This document shows positions 1 through 10,748 of a stretch of 64,000 nucleotides of DNA, in pieces (positions within the stretch are counted from its first letter, which is position 1; the number at the start of each line of letters is the position of its first letter). The notes beneath the pieces were generated by a model. The model was given only the letters and a program-made list of their open reading frames with translations. It was not told where the DNA came from and made no database searches. The position numbers and the translations under genes are program-made. This DNA comes from Prevotella sp. (GTDB lineage Bacteria; Bacteroidota; Bacteroidia; Bacteroidales; Bacteroidaceae), in the NCBI GenBank assembly GCA_017548605.1, contig JAFYZT010000044.1, positions 1-64,000 on the forward strand, written 5' to 3'.

Positions 1-140
1 AGGGAGTTTGGGAGTTTAGGAGTTTGGGAGTTTGGACAAATGTCTGTTTGGGAGGGAAGTTATAAGAGGGAGTTTGGGAGTTTAGGAGTTTGGGAGTTTG
101 GACAAATGTCTGTTTGGGAGGGAAGTTATAAGAGGGAGTT
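1..140. repeat. 66-bp tandem repeat, about 2.1 copies
   Basis: Positions 1-66 and 67-132 are identical and a third copy begins at 133-140. Each unit is built from shorter gggagttt/aggagttt steps plus a small palindrome-like linker (gacaaatgtc). The same gggagttt/aggagttt steps recur at 52268-52400 and, in complement, near 40000 and 42970, so this is one member of a dispersed intergenic family. No reading frame here resembles a protein. The array may continue beyond the left edge. The stretch 141-182 holds further linker-like sequence with gttcggcat written twice. Confidence 0.9.
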
Positions 141-182
141 AAAATGGACAATAGTCCGTTCGGCATTCATTGTTCGGCATAG

Positions 183-213
183 CCCCCTCCTTGGGAGGGG
201 GAAGGGGGGAGGT
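183..213 (-). repeat. C-rich/G-rich inverted repeat (REP-like hairpin) after pullulanase gene
   Basis: CCCCCTCC and GGGAGGGGG face each other across two bases, followed by another G run. The element lies just past the stop of the minus-strand pullulanase gene. Related hairpins are at 8068, 18390, 41883, 54183 and 59494. It may act as a transcript end or mRNA stabiliser; that is inference. Confidence 0.7.
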
Positions 214-219
214 ATTCCC

Positions 220-2172
220 TCACCTTTTCAGTATCAAAGCTGACCGTGCGGAAACCCCCACCTCATGACCTTCGACGAAGCCGAGACCCTGTTCGTCAAT
301 TTGTCCGTCGCATGCCACGATGGTATAACGTCCTTCGGGGATGTTCAGCATTTGGAGATACTTATTGCCGTTAAGGATAACGATGATGTCTTTCCATGCA
401 TCGCCACCGGCATGGTCCTTGAGACGGAACGCCACCATACAGTCCTGCGTGGGCAGGAACTCCAGATGTCGGCGCACCAAGTCGGCATCACCCAGTCGGA
501 AGGCAGGATGGTGGGCACGCAGCGCGATGAGGTTACGATAGTATTCGAACACCTGCGGATAGCGCGTTAGGTTGTCCCAATCGAGGTGGTTGACACTGTC
601 GGGCGACTCAAAACTGTTGTGTACCCCTTTCTTGTCGCGCAGCATCTCCTCGCCACTGAGCATGAACGGCACACCCTGGGATGTGAACACTGCCGTCTGC
701 GCCAACAGGTCGAGGCGTATCAGTTCATCGGTGGTGATGCCGGGAATGCTTGTGCGCAGACGGTCGACGAGACACATATCGTCGTGGCAACTCACGTAGG
801 AAATCATCTGCGTGGGTTGTACCGCCCATGGCTCATCGGAATAGTTCACCTTGGCGTAGTCCACCTGCGGATGGGCTATCATGCCAGCAATGCCTGCTTT
901 CAGGCTCTCCTCTTCACCAGCTATGCCTGCGAGAAATGCCCCCTTGGTGTCGTCGGAGAACGGTCCGCGCAGCGCGTCGCGTATATCATCGGAGAAAGCG
1001 GCGATGCGTGGCAGTTGCGGTATGTGCGCTTTGGTGGCCAGCTGTTCAGCGGGCAGTGCACAGGCTCCCGCGCTCCATCCCTCGCCATAGATAAAGATGG
1101 TGGGGTCAATTGCGTCCACCGCCTGACGTATGGCGTTCATCGTCTCGATGTCATGTACGCCCATGAGGTCGAAGCGGAACCCATCGATATGGTATTCGTT
1201 AATCCAATATTTCACCGACTCAATCATGAAACGGCGCATCATAGGCTGTTCCGATGCCGTCTCGTTGCCACAGCCCGAGCCGTTGGAGTATTGAGGGGTG
1301 AGGGGTGAGGGGTTAGGAGAGGGAGATACCTTACGATAGAAGTAATCGGGATAGGTACGTTGGAAATTGCTGTGGTCGATGTCATAGGTGTGGTTGTACA
1401 CCACGTCGAGGATGACACGTATGCCTGCCTTGTGCAGTGCCTGCACCATCTGCTTGAATTCACGGATACGACAGGCTGGGTCGAAAGGATCGGTGGAGTA
1501 GCTACCCTCCGGCACGTTATAGTTCACCGGGTCGTAACCCCAGTTATATTTCTTGTCCTGCAGTCGTGTCTCATCAATGGAGCCAAAGTCGTAAGATGGC
1601 AGGATATGTATGGCATTCACGCCCAAGTCCTTAAGGTGTTGAATGGCCTTCGGCTCGGTGAGCGCGAGGAACTTGCCACGGTGTTCGGGCATTATGCCCG
1701 ACGAGGGGTCGATGGAGAAGTCGCGGTGGTGCATCTCGTAGATGACCAAGTCGGTGGGTGACTTCACTTCCGGCCGATGGTCGTATGCCCACCCCACGGG
1801 GTTGGTCTCGCTTAGGTTGAGGACATATCCCAACTGCCCATTTACACCCACCGCCTTGGCAAAGACACCAGGTGAATACTGGCCATCGACATAAAAGCGG
1901 TATTCGTGGTGGTTGAGGTCACGTTTCACCACCGCCTTCCAGATGCCATCCTTGCCGATTTTCATCTTTACGGCTTTCCATTTACTGACCGCTGCCGTAT
2001 CGGGATTGACATCATATTCCACCTTCACACTCTTGGCATCACAGGGCGCAAAGAGTTTGAACGTCGTCTTATCTGGGGTGTATGTCACCTCGTCGAAAAC
2101 GAAATCGGGTGTCTGGGCTTGGACCATTGCTGTCATAGCGAGCATGACTATTAAGATGATATTTTTTTTCAT
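220..2172 (-). CDS. pulA: type I pullulanase-like GH13 enzyme, secreted
   Basis: Predicted debranching enzyme that cleaves alpha-1,6 links of pullulan and branched maltodextrins, probably in the periplasm. The 650-aa product starts with a signal peptide ending near residue 19 (AMVQA). An N-terminal CBM48-type beta domain covers about 20-120 and the GH13 barrel about 140-560. The YNWGYDP signature of type I pullulanases is at about 209-215, DVVYNHT at 256-262, the nucleophile region GFRFDLM with D335, and the acid/base region IYGEGW with E364. It is the last of three minus-strand starch genes (malQ, susB, pulA). One oddity is a proline/serine-rich insertion at about residues 281-294, encoded by an intergenic-type repeat and listed separately. 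The family assignment is firm; substrate range is inferred. Confidence 0.9.
   Translation of the reverse strand: MKKNIILIVMLAMTAMVQAQTPDFVFDEVTYTPDKTTFKLFAPCDAKSVKVEYDVNPDTAAVSKWKAVKMKIGKDGIWKAVVKRDLNHHEYRFYVDGQYSPGVFAKAVGVNGQLGYVLNLSETNPVGWAYDHRPEVKSPTDLVIYEMHHRDFSIDPSSGIMPEHRGKFLALTEPKAIQHLKDLGVNAIHILPSYDFGSIDETRLQDKKYNWGYDPVNYNVPEGSYSTDPFDPACRIREFKQMVQALHKAGIRVILDVVYNHTYDIDHSNFQRTYPDYFYRKVSPSPNPSPLTPQYSNGSGCGNETASEQPMMRRFMIESVKYWINEYHIDGFRFDLMGVHDIETMNAIRQAVDAIDPTIFIYGEGWSAGACALPAEQLATKAHIPQLPRIAAFSDDIRDALRGPFSDDTKGAFLAGIAGEEESLKAGIAGMIAHPQVDYAKVNYSDEPWAVQPTQMISYVSCHDDMCLVDRLRTSIPGITTDELIRLDLLAQTAVFTSQGVPFMLSGEEMLRDKKGVHNSFESPDSVNHLDWDNLTRYPQVFEYYRNLIALRAHHPAFRLGDADLVRRHLEFLPTQDCMVAFRLKDHAGGDAWKDIIVILNGNKYLQMLNIPEGRYTIVACDGQIDEQGLGFVEGHEVGVSARSALILKR
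1292..1324 (-). repeat. in-frame copy of the gaggggt intergenic repeat inside pulA
   Basis: The plus strand reads gaggggtgaggggtgagggg followed by ttaggagagggag. This is the same low-complexity unit found between genes at 39961, 42880, 44500 and 44580. In the gene it encodes a PSPNPSPL-type loop between the YFYRK and YSNGSG segments. Both flanking segments are ordinary pullulanase sequence and the frame stays open. Confidence 0.75.
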
Positions 2173-2282
2173 GTTAATGAAATAATTATTTAAGAGGTTG
2201 GGACAGAGATTGACCCCTTTTCTGTGTATTTCTGTGGTATCTGTGAGACATTATTAAGAGAGGGAGAGGATAGCATGTCCAT

Positions 2283-4640
<2,358 letters not shown>

Positions 4641-4645
4641 TGGGG

Positions 4646-7333
4646 TTATTTCCTTCCGCTTTGTGTAATCAGTTCAATGATGCTCTCGTTGAATTTCTTG
4701 TCAGCCATGAGGTCCTCGATGTTGAGGTGCATGCGGTAGCGCCAATAATGCTTGGGATTGGCGGGGATGTTGATGCGCTCGGCATTGGCATCCGGCAGGC
4801 GCAACCGTTCGTCAATGGCCAGCCAGTCCTGTATGGAGAGGATGCAGAGCATGGACGGCGAGGTGAGGTGTCGCGAGATAATGTCGCGTGCCAGCCATCC
4901 CGGCAGCGGATGCGGTGCCTTGTCGCCCCGGTAGAGCATGGTGGCGTAGTATTCCTGGGTACGTTCCTCGTCCTCGTCCCACCACTGACGGAGCGTAGGC
5001 ATGTCGTGCGACGAGATGGTACATACCGAGCGGTATGGGTTACGTGAGAGGTGTCCGAAGCGCACGCTGGGGTCTTTGGGCATCGATTGCAGTTCAAGAC
5101 TGAGTATGCGCAGTTCATTCATCACCCATGGCACACAGTCGGGCACCATGCCGAGGTCTTCTGCACATACCAGCATACGTGTGGCATTGACCAGTTTTGG
5201 CATTTTCTTCATCGCCTCGCGGTACCAGAACTGGTTGTTACGACGATAGAAATAGTCATTGTAGAGACGGTTGAACGCCTGCTTGTCAACGTCGGACAGC
5301 GATTCGTAGATGAAGTCGAACTGCACGGATATACGCGGGTGGAACTTGTTCTCGTCCTTATGGTCGCGTAGGAAGAGCACGTCACTGATGAGCGCATAGA
5401 GTCCGTCGCGCAGCCATTGGTCTTTCTCCTCGGCTCCCAGGAACGCCGCTTCCACCTGTCGTTGGGTAGCATATTCCGGTCGCATACGGTAACGTCCGTC
5501 GCCGATGGGTTCGACATACCGCTGGCGCACCTCGTCGGCACGTTCTGCAAACATACGGTCGAGCACCCAGTCGGTGATGAACGGTTCGAGGAACAGCTGT
5601 TCCTGGAAGTGCAAGCCATAGGCCCCTATCTCCTCGCGTGTCATGCCCAGCGACGGCGCGAATTGTCCAAGCAGTCCGTGAACAGCATGTATGGGAATCT
5701 CCCAGATGCGGAAGAAGCCCAACACATGGTCGATGCGGTAAGCGTCGAAGAATTTGGCCATGTTGGAGAACCGGCGCACCCACCATGCACAGCCATCGGC
5801 CACCATGGCATCCCAGTTGTAGGTGGGGAACCCCCAGTTCTGTCCGTTGGCCGAGAAGTCATCGGGTGGTGCTCCTGCCTGACCGTTGAGGTTGAAGTAA
5901 CGTGGTTCCTGCCATACATCGCAGCCATGTCGGTTCACGCCGATGGGGATGTCGCCCTTGAGGATGACCCCTTTGGAACGCGCATGTTCATGCACCCGTT
6001 TCATCTGGATATACAGCACGAATTGCACGAAGTAATGCAGTGCCACTGCCTTGTAGGCCTTGCTCCGAACATTCGTCAACGCGGCACGGTCCGCCTCATC
6101 CCACGTCTGGTGGTCGGGCCACTGGCTGAAGTCAGCCGTGCCATAGGTGTCGCGTAGCATGCAGTACTGTGCATAGGGCACCAACCACTTCTTGTTCTCT
6201 TCAAAGAAATGTTTGTATTCCGCAGTCTGGAACGTCTTCTTACCCTCTTGTTCAAAGAGCAGGCGGAGGTATTCGTTTTTCGCTTCGTTAACCCGTTCGT
6301 AATCGATTTGCGGCAGCGCATTCAGTTCCTTGCGCAATTTCTCGAAACGTTTGCGCTGCGTGGCATCTGCCAAGGCAGGGAGTGCCTTGAAGTCAGCATA
6401 TTGCGGATGGATGGCGAAGATGCTGATGCAGCTATAAGGATAAGAGTCGGTCCAAGTGTGTGTGATTGTCGTGTCGTTGATGGGCAGTATCTGCAGCAAC
6501 CGCTGCTGGGTATGCGCCACCCAGTCGACCATCTTATGCAAGTCGCCGAAGTCGCCCACGCCGAAACTCTCTTTCGAGCGCAGCGAGAACACCGGCACCA
6601 GGGTACCGGCACATTTCAGGTCATATACATCGAAATGCACCTCGGAAAACTCATACACCACCACATCGCCCTCTTCCATGGCGGGAAGAGTGACCTTTCG
6701 GTTCTCGCCCCGTTCCCACAACGGCAGAACGTCGGGGTCATCATCGAGTGCTACGAATTTGAACTCGAAAGAAGGTGCAAGATGTGAAGCGTCAACATCA
6801 ACTATCCACTCATTGTAATTGTGCTCCGCCATCGGCAGTGCCTTTTGCAGTTGCCACCCGCCGAGCACCTTGTCACTGCCCACGAGAGCCAGCCTTTCTT
6901 CGTGGCGCAGTTGCGGAGCGCGCACCTTAAAGCGCACCGTTCGTACAAACTCCGTCTTCTCCACCGGCGCATGGGCATGCCTGTTCACGCAGTCGGTCAT
7001 GGCCGAGCTGTAGAGATAGGCATTTTCAGGAATGTCAATCCAATGGTCATAGACATGGTAGGTAACGCCGGCAGCACATGCCAATTCCAGCCGGTGCGTC
7101 TCGAGTGTCCACTCCCGACGAATCACCTCGTCGCCGCGCACCACACTATAATAATAGTCGATGGCGCTACCTATTTTCAACACACTTCTCATTTCGCACG
7201 ACCAGTGGTAACCGTCAGTCGTCGCCATTTTATAAGTCGTGACCTCACGTTCGCCGGCATCCACCGACACGTGGTTCAGTACCAACTCCTCGCCAAAGGC
7301 TGTTTGGTACTCGATATGAAAATGAAGGTTCAT
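4646..7333 (-). CDS. malQ: 4-alpha-glucanotransferase (amylomaltase) with N-terminal starch-binding domains
   Basis: GH77 disproportionating enzyme that transfers maltosyl and longer units between maltodextrins in the cytoplasm; there is no signal peptide. The product is 895 aa, much longer than classic amylomaltases, because two CBM20-like modules (about 1-105 and 125-235) precede the catalytic domain, as in plant DPE2-type enzymes. Catalytic residues are visible: nucleophile D535 in AYRIDH, acid/base E725 in CAEDLG and D777 in SSHDMPT. It is the first gene of the malQ-susB-pulA group. A perfect palindrome with a LacI-type operator core lies 84 bp upstream, which suggests control by the LacI regulator at 9472. 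The assignment is firm. Confidence 0.94.
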   Translation of the reverse strand: MNLHFHIEYQTAFGEELVLNHVSVDAGEREVTTYKMATTDGYHWSCEMRSVLKIGSAIDYYYSVVRGDEVIRREWTLETHRLELACAAGVTYHVYDHWIDIPENAYLYSSAMTDCVNRHAHAPVEKTEFVRTVRFKVRAPQLRHEERLALVGSDKVLGGWQLQKALPMAEHNYNEWIVDVDASHLAPSFEFKFVALDDDPDVLPLWERGENRKVTLPAMEEGDVVVYEFSEVHFDVYDLKCAGTLVPVFSLRSKESFGVGDFGDLHKMVDWVAHTQQRLLQILPINDTTITHTWTDSYPYSCISIFAIHPQYADFKALPALADATQRKRFEKLRKELNALPQIDYERVNEAKNEYLRLLFEQEGKKTFQTAEYKHFFEENKKWLVPYAQYCMLRDTYGTADFSQWPDHQTWDEADRAALTNVRSKAYKAVALHYFVQFVLYIQMKRVHEHARSKGVILKGDIPIGVNRHGCDVWQEPRYFNLNGQAGAPPDDFSANGQNWGFPTYNWDAMVADGCAWWVRRFSNMAKFFDAYRIDHVLGFFRIWEIPIHAVHGLLGQFAPSLGMTREEIGAYGLHFQEQLFLEPFITDWVLDRMFAERADEVRQRYVEPIGDGRYRMRPEYATQRQVEAAFLGAEEKDQWLRDGLYALISDVLFLRDHKDENKFHPRISVQFDFIYESLSDVDKQAFNRLYNDYFYRRNNQFWYREAMKKMPKLVNATRMLVCAEDLGMVPDCVPWVMNELRILSLELQSMPKDPSVRFGHLSRNPYRSVCTISSHDMPTLRQWWDEDEERTQEYYATMLYRGDKAPHPLPGWLARDIISRHLTSPSMLCILSIQDWLAIDERLRLPDANAERINIPANPKHYWRYRMHLNIEDLMADKKFNESIIELITQSGRK

Positions 7334-7416
7334 AATAACAAGGGTTAGTAATTATGCGGTAAAATTACTAATTATTATAAAACGTTGTTCTGCAAAAGGC
7401 TTAGTTTTACGAAAAA

Positions 7417-7440
7417 AGCAATGCAAACGTTTGCATTGCT
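7417..7440. promoter_or_regulatory. perfect 24-bp palindrome, LacI-type operator core; possible terminator
   Basis: The whole 24 bp is self-complementary. Its core TGCAAACGTTTGCA is a textbook LacI-family operator and resembles sites at 10579, 10653 and 18526. It lies between the PAP2 gene end (7476) and the malQ start (7333). On the minus strand it is followed by TTTTTT, so it could also terminate the PAP2 transcript. Both roles are possible together. Confidence 0.75.
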
Positions 7441-7475
7441 TTGAGGGTTGATTGGACAAACAAGGCGATTTAGAC

Positions 7476-8045
7476 CTATAGGCCTATAGCCACGGAGAAG
7501 CCCATTGGCGACACACCTACGGAGTATTTTCCTTTCTCATTCCATCCAGTTATCTTGTCACAAACCCAGTAAGCCGCCTCCGTGCCCAATACACCGATGG
7601 CAGCACCCGCAGCAACATCATACCAGTGGTGACGGTTGCGAGCCACACGGTCTACTGCCGTGAACGTCGCCACGGTATAGCCAGCCACACTGATCCACGG
7701 ACTAATATGTCCGTATTCCTTGTGCAAGGCATGAGCTCCTGCGAAAGCAATGACGCTGTGGCCGGAAGGAAAAGCACGGTCATCGGTCCCGTCAGGTCGT
7801 TTCTCCTTGATGGAATGCTTGAGCACCCAAGCCACGCCTGCGGAAAGGACATACGACGCGCCCACATTGACGCCCATCCGTTTCCATGAGCTCTCACTCT
7901 CCACGCCCAATCCCTTCAGTGCGAACACAGCACCGAAAGGTACATACTGCAACACATCGTCGGGACCGTCGCCATAATATTTCTTGTCCTGAGCAGAGAT
8001 GCCCAGCGACACGAACAATGCCAATATAAAAAACAGTTTTCTCAT
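7476..8045 (-). CDS. PAP2-family phosphatase
   Basis: Probable membrane-linked or periplasmic phosphatidic-acid-phosphatase-type enzyme acting on a lipid or polyprenyl phosphate; the substrate cannot be told from sequence. The 189-aa product has a cleavable-looking N-terminus (SLGISAQ, about residue 18). All three family motifs are present: K76-x6-R83-P84, PSGHS at 93-97, and R133 with H140 and D143 in the third motif. Hydrophobic stretches cover about 60-75, 95-130 and 143-160. It follows the MFS transporter on the same strand with a 70-bp gap holding a REP-like hairpin, so it probably shares the lacI-MFS transcript. A role in starch use is not obvious. The family call is sure; the function is not. 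Confidence 0.85.
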   Translation of the reverse strand: MRKLFFILALFVSLGISAQDKKYYGDGPDDVLQYVPFGAVFALKGLGVESESSWKRMGVNVGASYVLSAGVAWVLKHSIKEKRPDGTDDRAFPSGHSVIAFAGAHALHKEYGHISPWISVAGYTVATFTAVDRVARNRHHWYDVAAGAAIGVLGTEAAYWVCDKITGWNEKGKYSVGVSPMGFSVAIGL

Positions 8046-8067
8046 AAAGATTTTGTTGAAGTTACTG

Positions 8068-8110
8068 ACCCCACCCCTACCCCCTCCCCTTCAAGGGAGG
8101 GGAATGAGGA
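8068..8110 (+). repeat. REP-like hairpin between MFS and PAP2 genes
   Basis: A C-rich tract (ccccaccccta) leads into CCCCTCCCCTT facing AAGGGAGGGG, then aatgagg. It is the same family as the elements at 183, 18390, 41883 and 59494. Here the C-rich arm is on the strand opposite to the flanking genes, unlike most other copies. Confidence 0.75.
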
Positions 8111-8115
8111 GGTTT

Positions 8116-9417
8116 TTACCTCTTATCCTTAATAATACTTACAGCGCACGCACCGCAGATGAGGAGTACGCCCGACACAATCATCATGTTGCTCTGAACA
8201 CCGCCCACAAGCTTTAGCACGATACCGCCAAGAAGGGCCGCCACAATCTGAGGCAGACAGATGGTGCCGTTGAACAATCCCAGGTATGCACCCATGTGAC
8301 CATAGCCTTGGAGGGCATTCGTCACGAAGGTGAAAGGCATGGCCAGCATCGCCGCCCATGCGCAACCGATGAGCAGGAAGGGCAGGATTTGTAAGTACTG
8401 GTTGGGACAGAAGGGTATCAGTGCGAATCCCAAGCCACCCAACACCAGACTCAGCGAATAAGCCATCTTTGTGTTACTGAACTTGGGAAGTAGCGCTGCC
8501 CACACCACGCTGCCCATGGCTTGTATGGCATAAAGCACACCCGTCCAGTTACCTGCTGTCTGGTATGCCTCAGTGGTAGAATCCGCCGTTCCCCATACCG
8601 TGAGCGACACGGCATCTACGACGTATGTCCACATATAGAGCAGTGCCGACCAGCAGAAGAACTGTACCAGACCCACTTTCCAGAAGGTAGAGGGAGCGTT
8701 CTTCAACAGCACAAACCAGTTGGCCTTCGTCTCATTCTCCTCCTTCACGGGGTTATACTGACGGTATTCCTCAGGAGTCCATTCCTTCACTTTGAAGGTG
8801 GTGTAAAGTACACAAAGGATGAGAATTGCCGCACCTACATAAAACGACCATACCACCGACTGCGGTACCACGCCTTCGGGAGCCGTGTTTTTCAAGCCAA
8901 GCCACGTGAAGATGAAGGGGAAGAGGAATCCCACCACGCTACCTGCGTTGCACAGGAACGACTGTATGGAGTAGGCCTTCGCCTTCTGTTTCTCATTGAC
9001 CATGTCGCCCACGAGCATCTTGAACGGTTGCATGGCCATGTTAATACTCGTATCGAGAAGCATGAGCATGAGCAAACCGAAAATCATCACGGCAGAAAGA
9101 GCCAGTCCGAGCGACCCCGCGTTAGGCAACAGGCACATCACCGCCACAGCCACGGCAGCCCCCACAAACAGGTAAGGTATGCGCCGTCCGAAGCGGCACC
9201 ATGTCTTGTCGGAAAGCGTGCCCACGATGGGTTGCACCAGAATGCCCATAAGGGGAGGCAGAATCCAGAAGAAACTCAGGTCGTGCGGGTCAGCGCCGAG
9301 TGTACGGAAAATACGCGAGATATTGGCGCTCTGAAGCGCATAGGCTATCTGCACACCGAAGAACCCGAAACTCAGGTTCCACAGTTTCCAAAAGGAAAGG
9401 TCAGGTTTCTGTAACAT
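8116..9417 (-). CDS. MFS sugar transporter, probable maltose/maltodextrin importer
   Basis: Twelve-helix major-facilitator protein (433 aa) resembling the SLC45/GPH-like sugar:cation symporters of Bacteroidota starch loci. The inner-membrane location follows from about twelve hydrophobic segments. The loop after TM2 holds the family-type GTLSDKTWCRFGRR motif (residues about 66-79). The likely cargo is maltose or short maltodextrin made by the periplasmic GH13/GH97 enzymes, inferred from position between lacI and the starch enzymes. It starts 54 bp after the LacI gene, so the two are probably cotranscribed. The family is firm; the substrate is inferred. Confidence 0.85.
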   Translation of the reverse strand: MLQKPDLSFWKLWNLSFGFFGVQIAYALQSANISRIFRTLGADPHDLSFFWILPPLMGILVQPIVGTLSDKTWCRFGRRIPYLFVGAAVAVAVMCLLPNAGSLGLALSAVMIFGLLMLMLLDTSINMAMQPFKMLVGDMVNEKQKAKAYSIQSFLCNAGSVVGFLFPFIFTWLGLKNTAPEGVVPQSVVWSFYVGAAILILCVLYTTFKVKEWTPEEYRQYNPVKEENETKANWFVLLKNAPSTFWKVGLVQFFCWSALLYMWTYVVDAVSLTVWGTADSTTEAYQTAGNWTGVLYAIQAMGSVVWAALLPKFSNTKMAYSLSLVLGGLGFALIPFCPNQYLQILPFLLIGCAWAAMLAMPFTFVTNALQGYGHMGAYLGLFNGTICLPQIVAALLGGIVLKLVGGVQSNMMIVSGVLLICGACAVSIIKDKR

Positions 9418-9471
9418 AGTAACAGTAATATTTTAAATTTATAATTATAGAAATAAAAACGCCTCTCGTCA

Positions 9472-10497
9472 CTATCTCGTACTTCCTCGTATGATGAGGC
9501 GTGTGCGTACCACGCGGCGTTCCACTTTTTCCATGGGAATATTGCCCTCCACCTTATTTATTAGTATATTGGCAGCCTCCTCACCTACCACATGACCTCG
9601 TTGTTCCACAGTGGTAAGCATGGGGTCGCAAGCCACAGCCCGTTGTCCGTTGGTGAATCCGCATACCGAAATGTCGTCGGGCACGTGGAACCCCATATGT
9701 TTGGCAGTGTACATGATACCGATGGCCGTGTCGTCGTTGACGGCAAAGAAAGCATCAGGATGGTCATCGAGTTCCAACAGTTCGGGTGTTATCAGCTCGG
9801 CGTCGGCGCGGTTGTCGCAATAGCGCACATAGCGTTCATCGGGTTTCAGTCCGTGACGCACCAACGCATCATAATAGCCGTTATAGCGGTTTTTCGATAT
9901 TTCCAGGTTCATCGATGCCCCATAGTAGGCGATGCGGGTGCATCCCGTCTCAATAAGGTGCTTCACTGCATTGAACGCACCCTGATAGTCATCGACCACC
10001 ACGCGGCTGGCATCCACGCCCGTGCAAATACGGTCATAGAACACGATGGGCACCCCAGAGTCGATAAGTCGCTGGAAATGTTCGTACTGCATGGTATCCT
10101 TGGCCTGAGAAACAATGATGCCACATACCTTGTTCTCATAGAACGACTGGCAGATGGCCACCTCACGCTGGTATTGTTCATTGCTCTGTGCCACCATTAG
10201 GCGATAGCCATGGGTGGAGGCCTCCTGCTCGATGCCGCTGAGGATGGAAGAGAAATAGAAATGTGTGAATTGGGGTATAATAACCCCGATGATACGGAGC
10301 GGTTTTACTCGGCTATGGCGCAGCGATTCCGCTATCATATTGGGGGTGAAATTATGTTCCCGCGCATAAGCCTTTATCAACTCCCTGCGCTCGGGACTTA
10401 TACGAGGACTGTCCTTGAGCGCACGCGAGACAGTGGCCACCGACACACCAAGTGCCTGGGCTATGTCTTTCATCGTAACTGGCTGCGGTTTATTCAT
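9472..10497 (-). CDS. LacI-family transcriptional regulator
   Basis: Sugar-responsive DNA-binding regulator of 341 aa. The N-terminal helix-turn-helix is at about 9-34 (KDIAQALGVSVATVSRAL), the hinge helix at about 50-60, and a periplasmic-binding-protein-like effector domain from about 65 to 335. It lies between the minus-strand transporter genes and the plus-strand susCDEF genes. LacI-type operator sequences occur before malQ, susC and the amylase, so it probably controls the whole locus, including itself. It replaces the membrane regulator SusR of the Bacteroides thetaiotaomicron sus locus. The effector (maltose or an oligosaccharide) and whether it activates or represses are unknown. Confidence 0.93.
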   Translation of the reverse strand: MNKPQPVTMKDIAQALGVSVATVSRALKDSPRISPERRELIKAYAREHNFTPNMIAESLRHSRVKPLRIIGVIIPQFTHFYFSSILSGIEQEASTHGYRLMVAQSNEQYQREVAICQSFYENKVCGIIVSQAKDTMQYEHFQRLIDSGVPIVFYDRICTGVDASRVVVDDYQGAFNAVKHLIETGCTRIAYYGASMNLEISKNRYNGYYDALVRHGLKPDERYVRYCDNRADAELITPELLELDDHPDAFFAVNDDTAIGIMYTAKHMGFHVPDDISVCGFTNGQRAVACDPMLTTVEQRGHVVGEEAANILINKVEGNIPMEKVERRVVRTRLIIRGSTR

Positions 10498-10515
10498 AGG
10501 TTTGCTTTATGTTTG

Positions 10516-10523
10516 CAAAAATA
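10516..10523 (-). promoter_or_regulatory. -7 element of the lacI promoter
   Basis: The minus strand reads TATTTTTG, an exact TAnnTTTG Bacteroidota -7 box. It implies a transcription start near 10509, about 12 bp before the lacI start codon. GCAAAC half-sites directly follow it on the minus strand (about 10517-10502), which could allow autoregulation. Confidence 0.65.
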
Positions 10524-10578
10524 ATGAAAACCCACATACGTTGTCACTCAACAACAGGCTTTTAAATGGTTTTGATTG

Positions 10579-10592
10579 CGCAAACGATTGCA
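10579..10592. promoter_or_regulatory. LacI-type operator upstream of susC
   Basis: CGCAAACGATTGCA differs at two positions from the perfect palindrome core TGCAAACGTTTGCA found at 7417-7440. It sits midway between the divergent lacI and susC genes, about 55 bp upstream of the susC -7 box. Confidence 0.7.
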
Positions 10593-10646
10593 CGACTAGA
10601 AACGCAAATTTAATGCAAAAAAAGTACAACGAATATGTAAGAAAAT

Positions 10647-10666
10647 TATCTTTGCAAACGATAACG
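10647..10666 (+). promoter_or_regulatory. susC promoter with overlapping operator half-site
   Basis: TATCTTTG (10647-10654) is an exact TAnnTTTG box. The operator-like TGCAAACGATAACG (10653-10666) starts inside it and covers the expected transcription start, a position typical for repression. No clear -33 TTG is seen 20 bp upstream. The untranslated leader to the susC start would be about 85-90 nt. Confidence 0.65.
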
Positions 10667-10748
10667 GGAGAAATTATCTCGTATTGACCGCCGATTTAAC
10701 AAGCGAGAACACTATTAACAACCATATATTCTAACTTAATAACTATCA

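Noticed and set aside
1-140. Possible CRISPR array
   Set aside because: The copies are directly adjacent with no unique spacers and no cas genes are present.
8521-9414. 297-aa open frame on the plus strand opposite the MFS transporter gene
   Set aside because: Its product is rich in His/Arg with no recognisable domain, and the opposite strand encodes a clear 12-helix transporter. It is a shadow frame.
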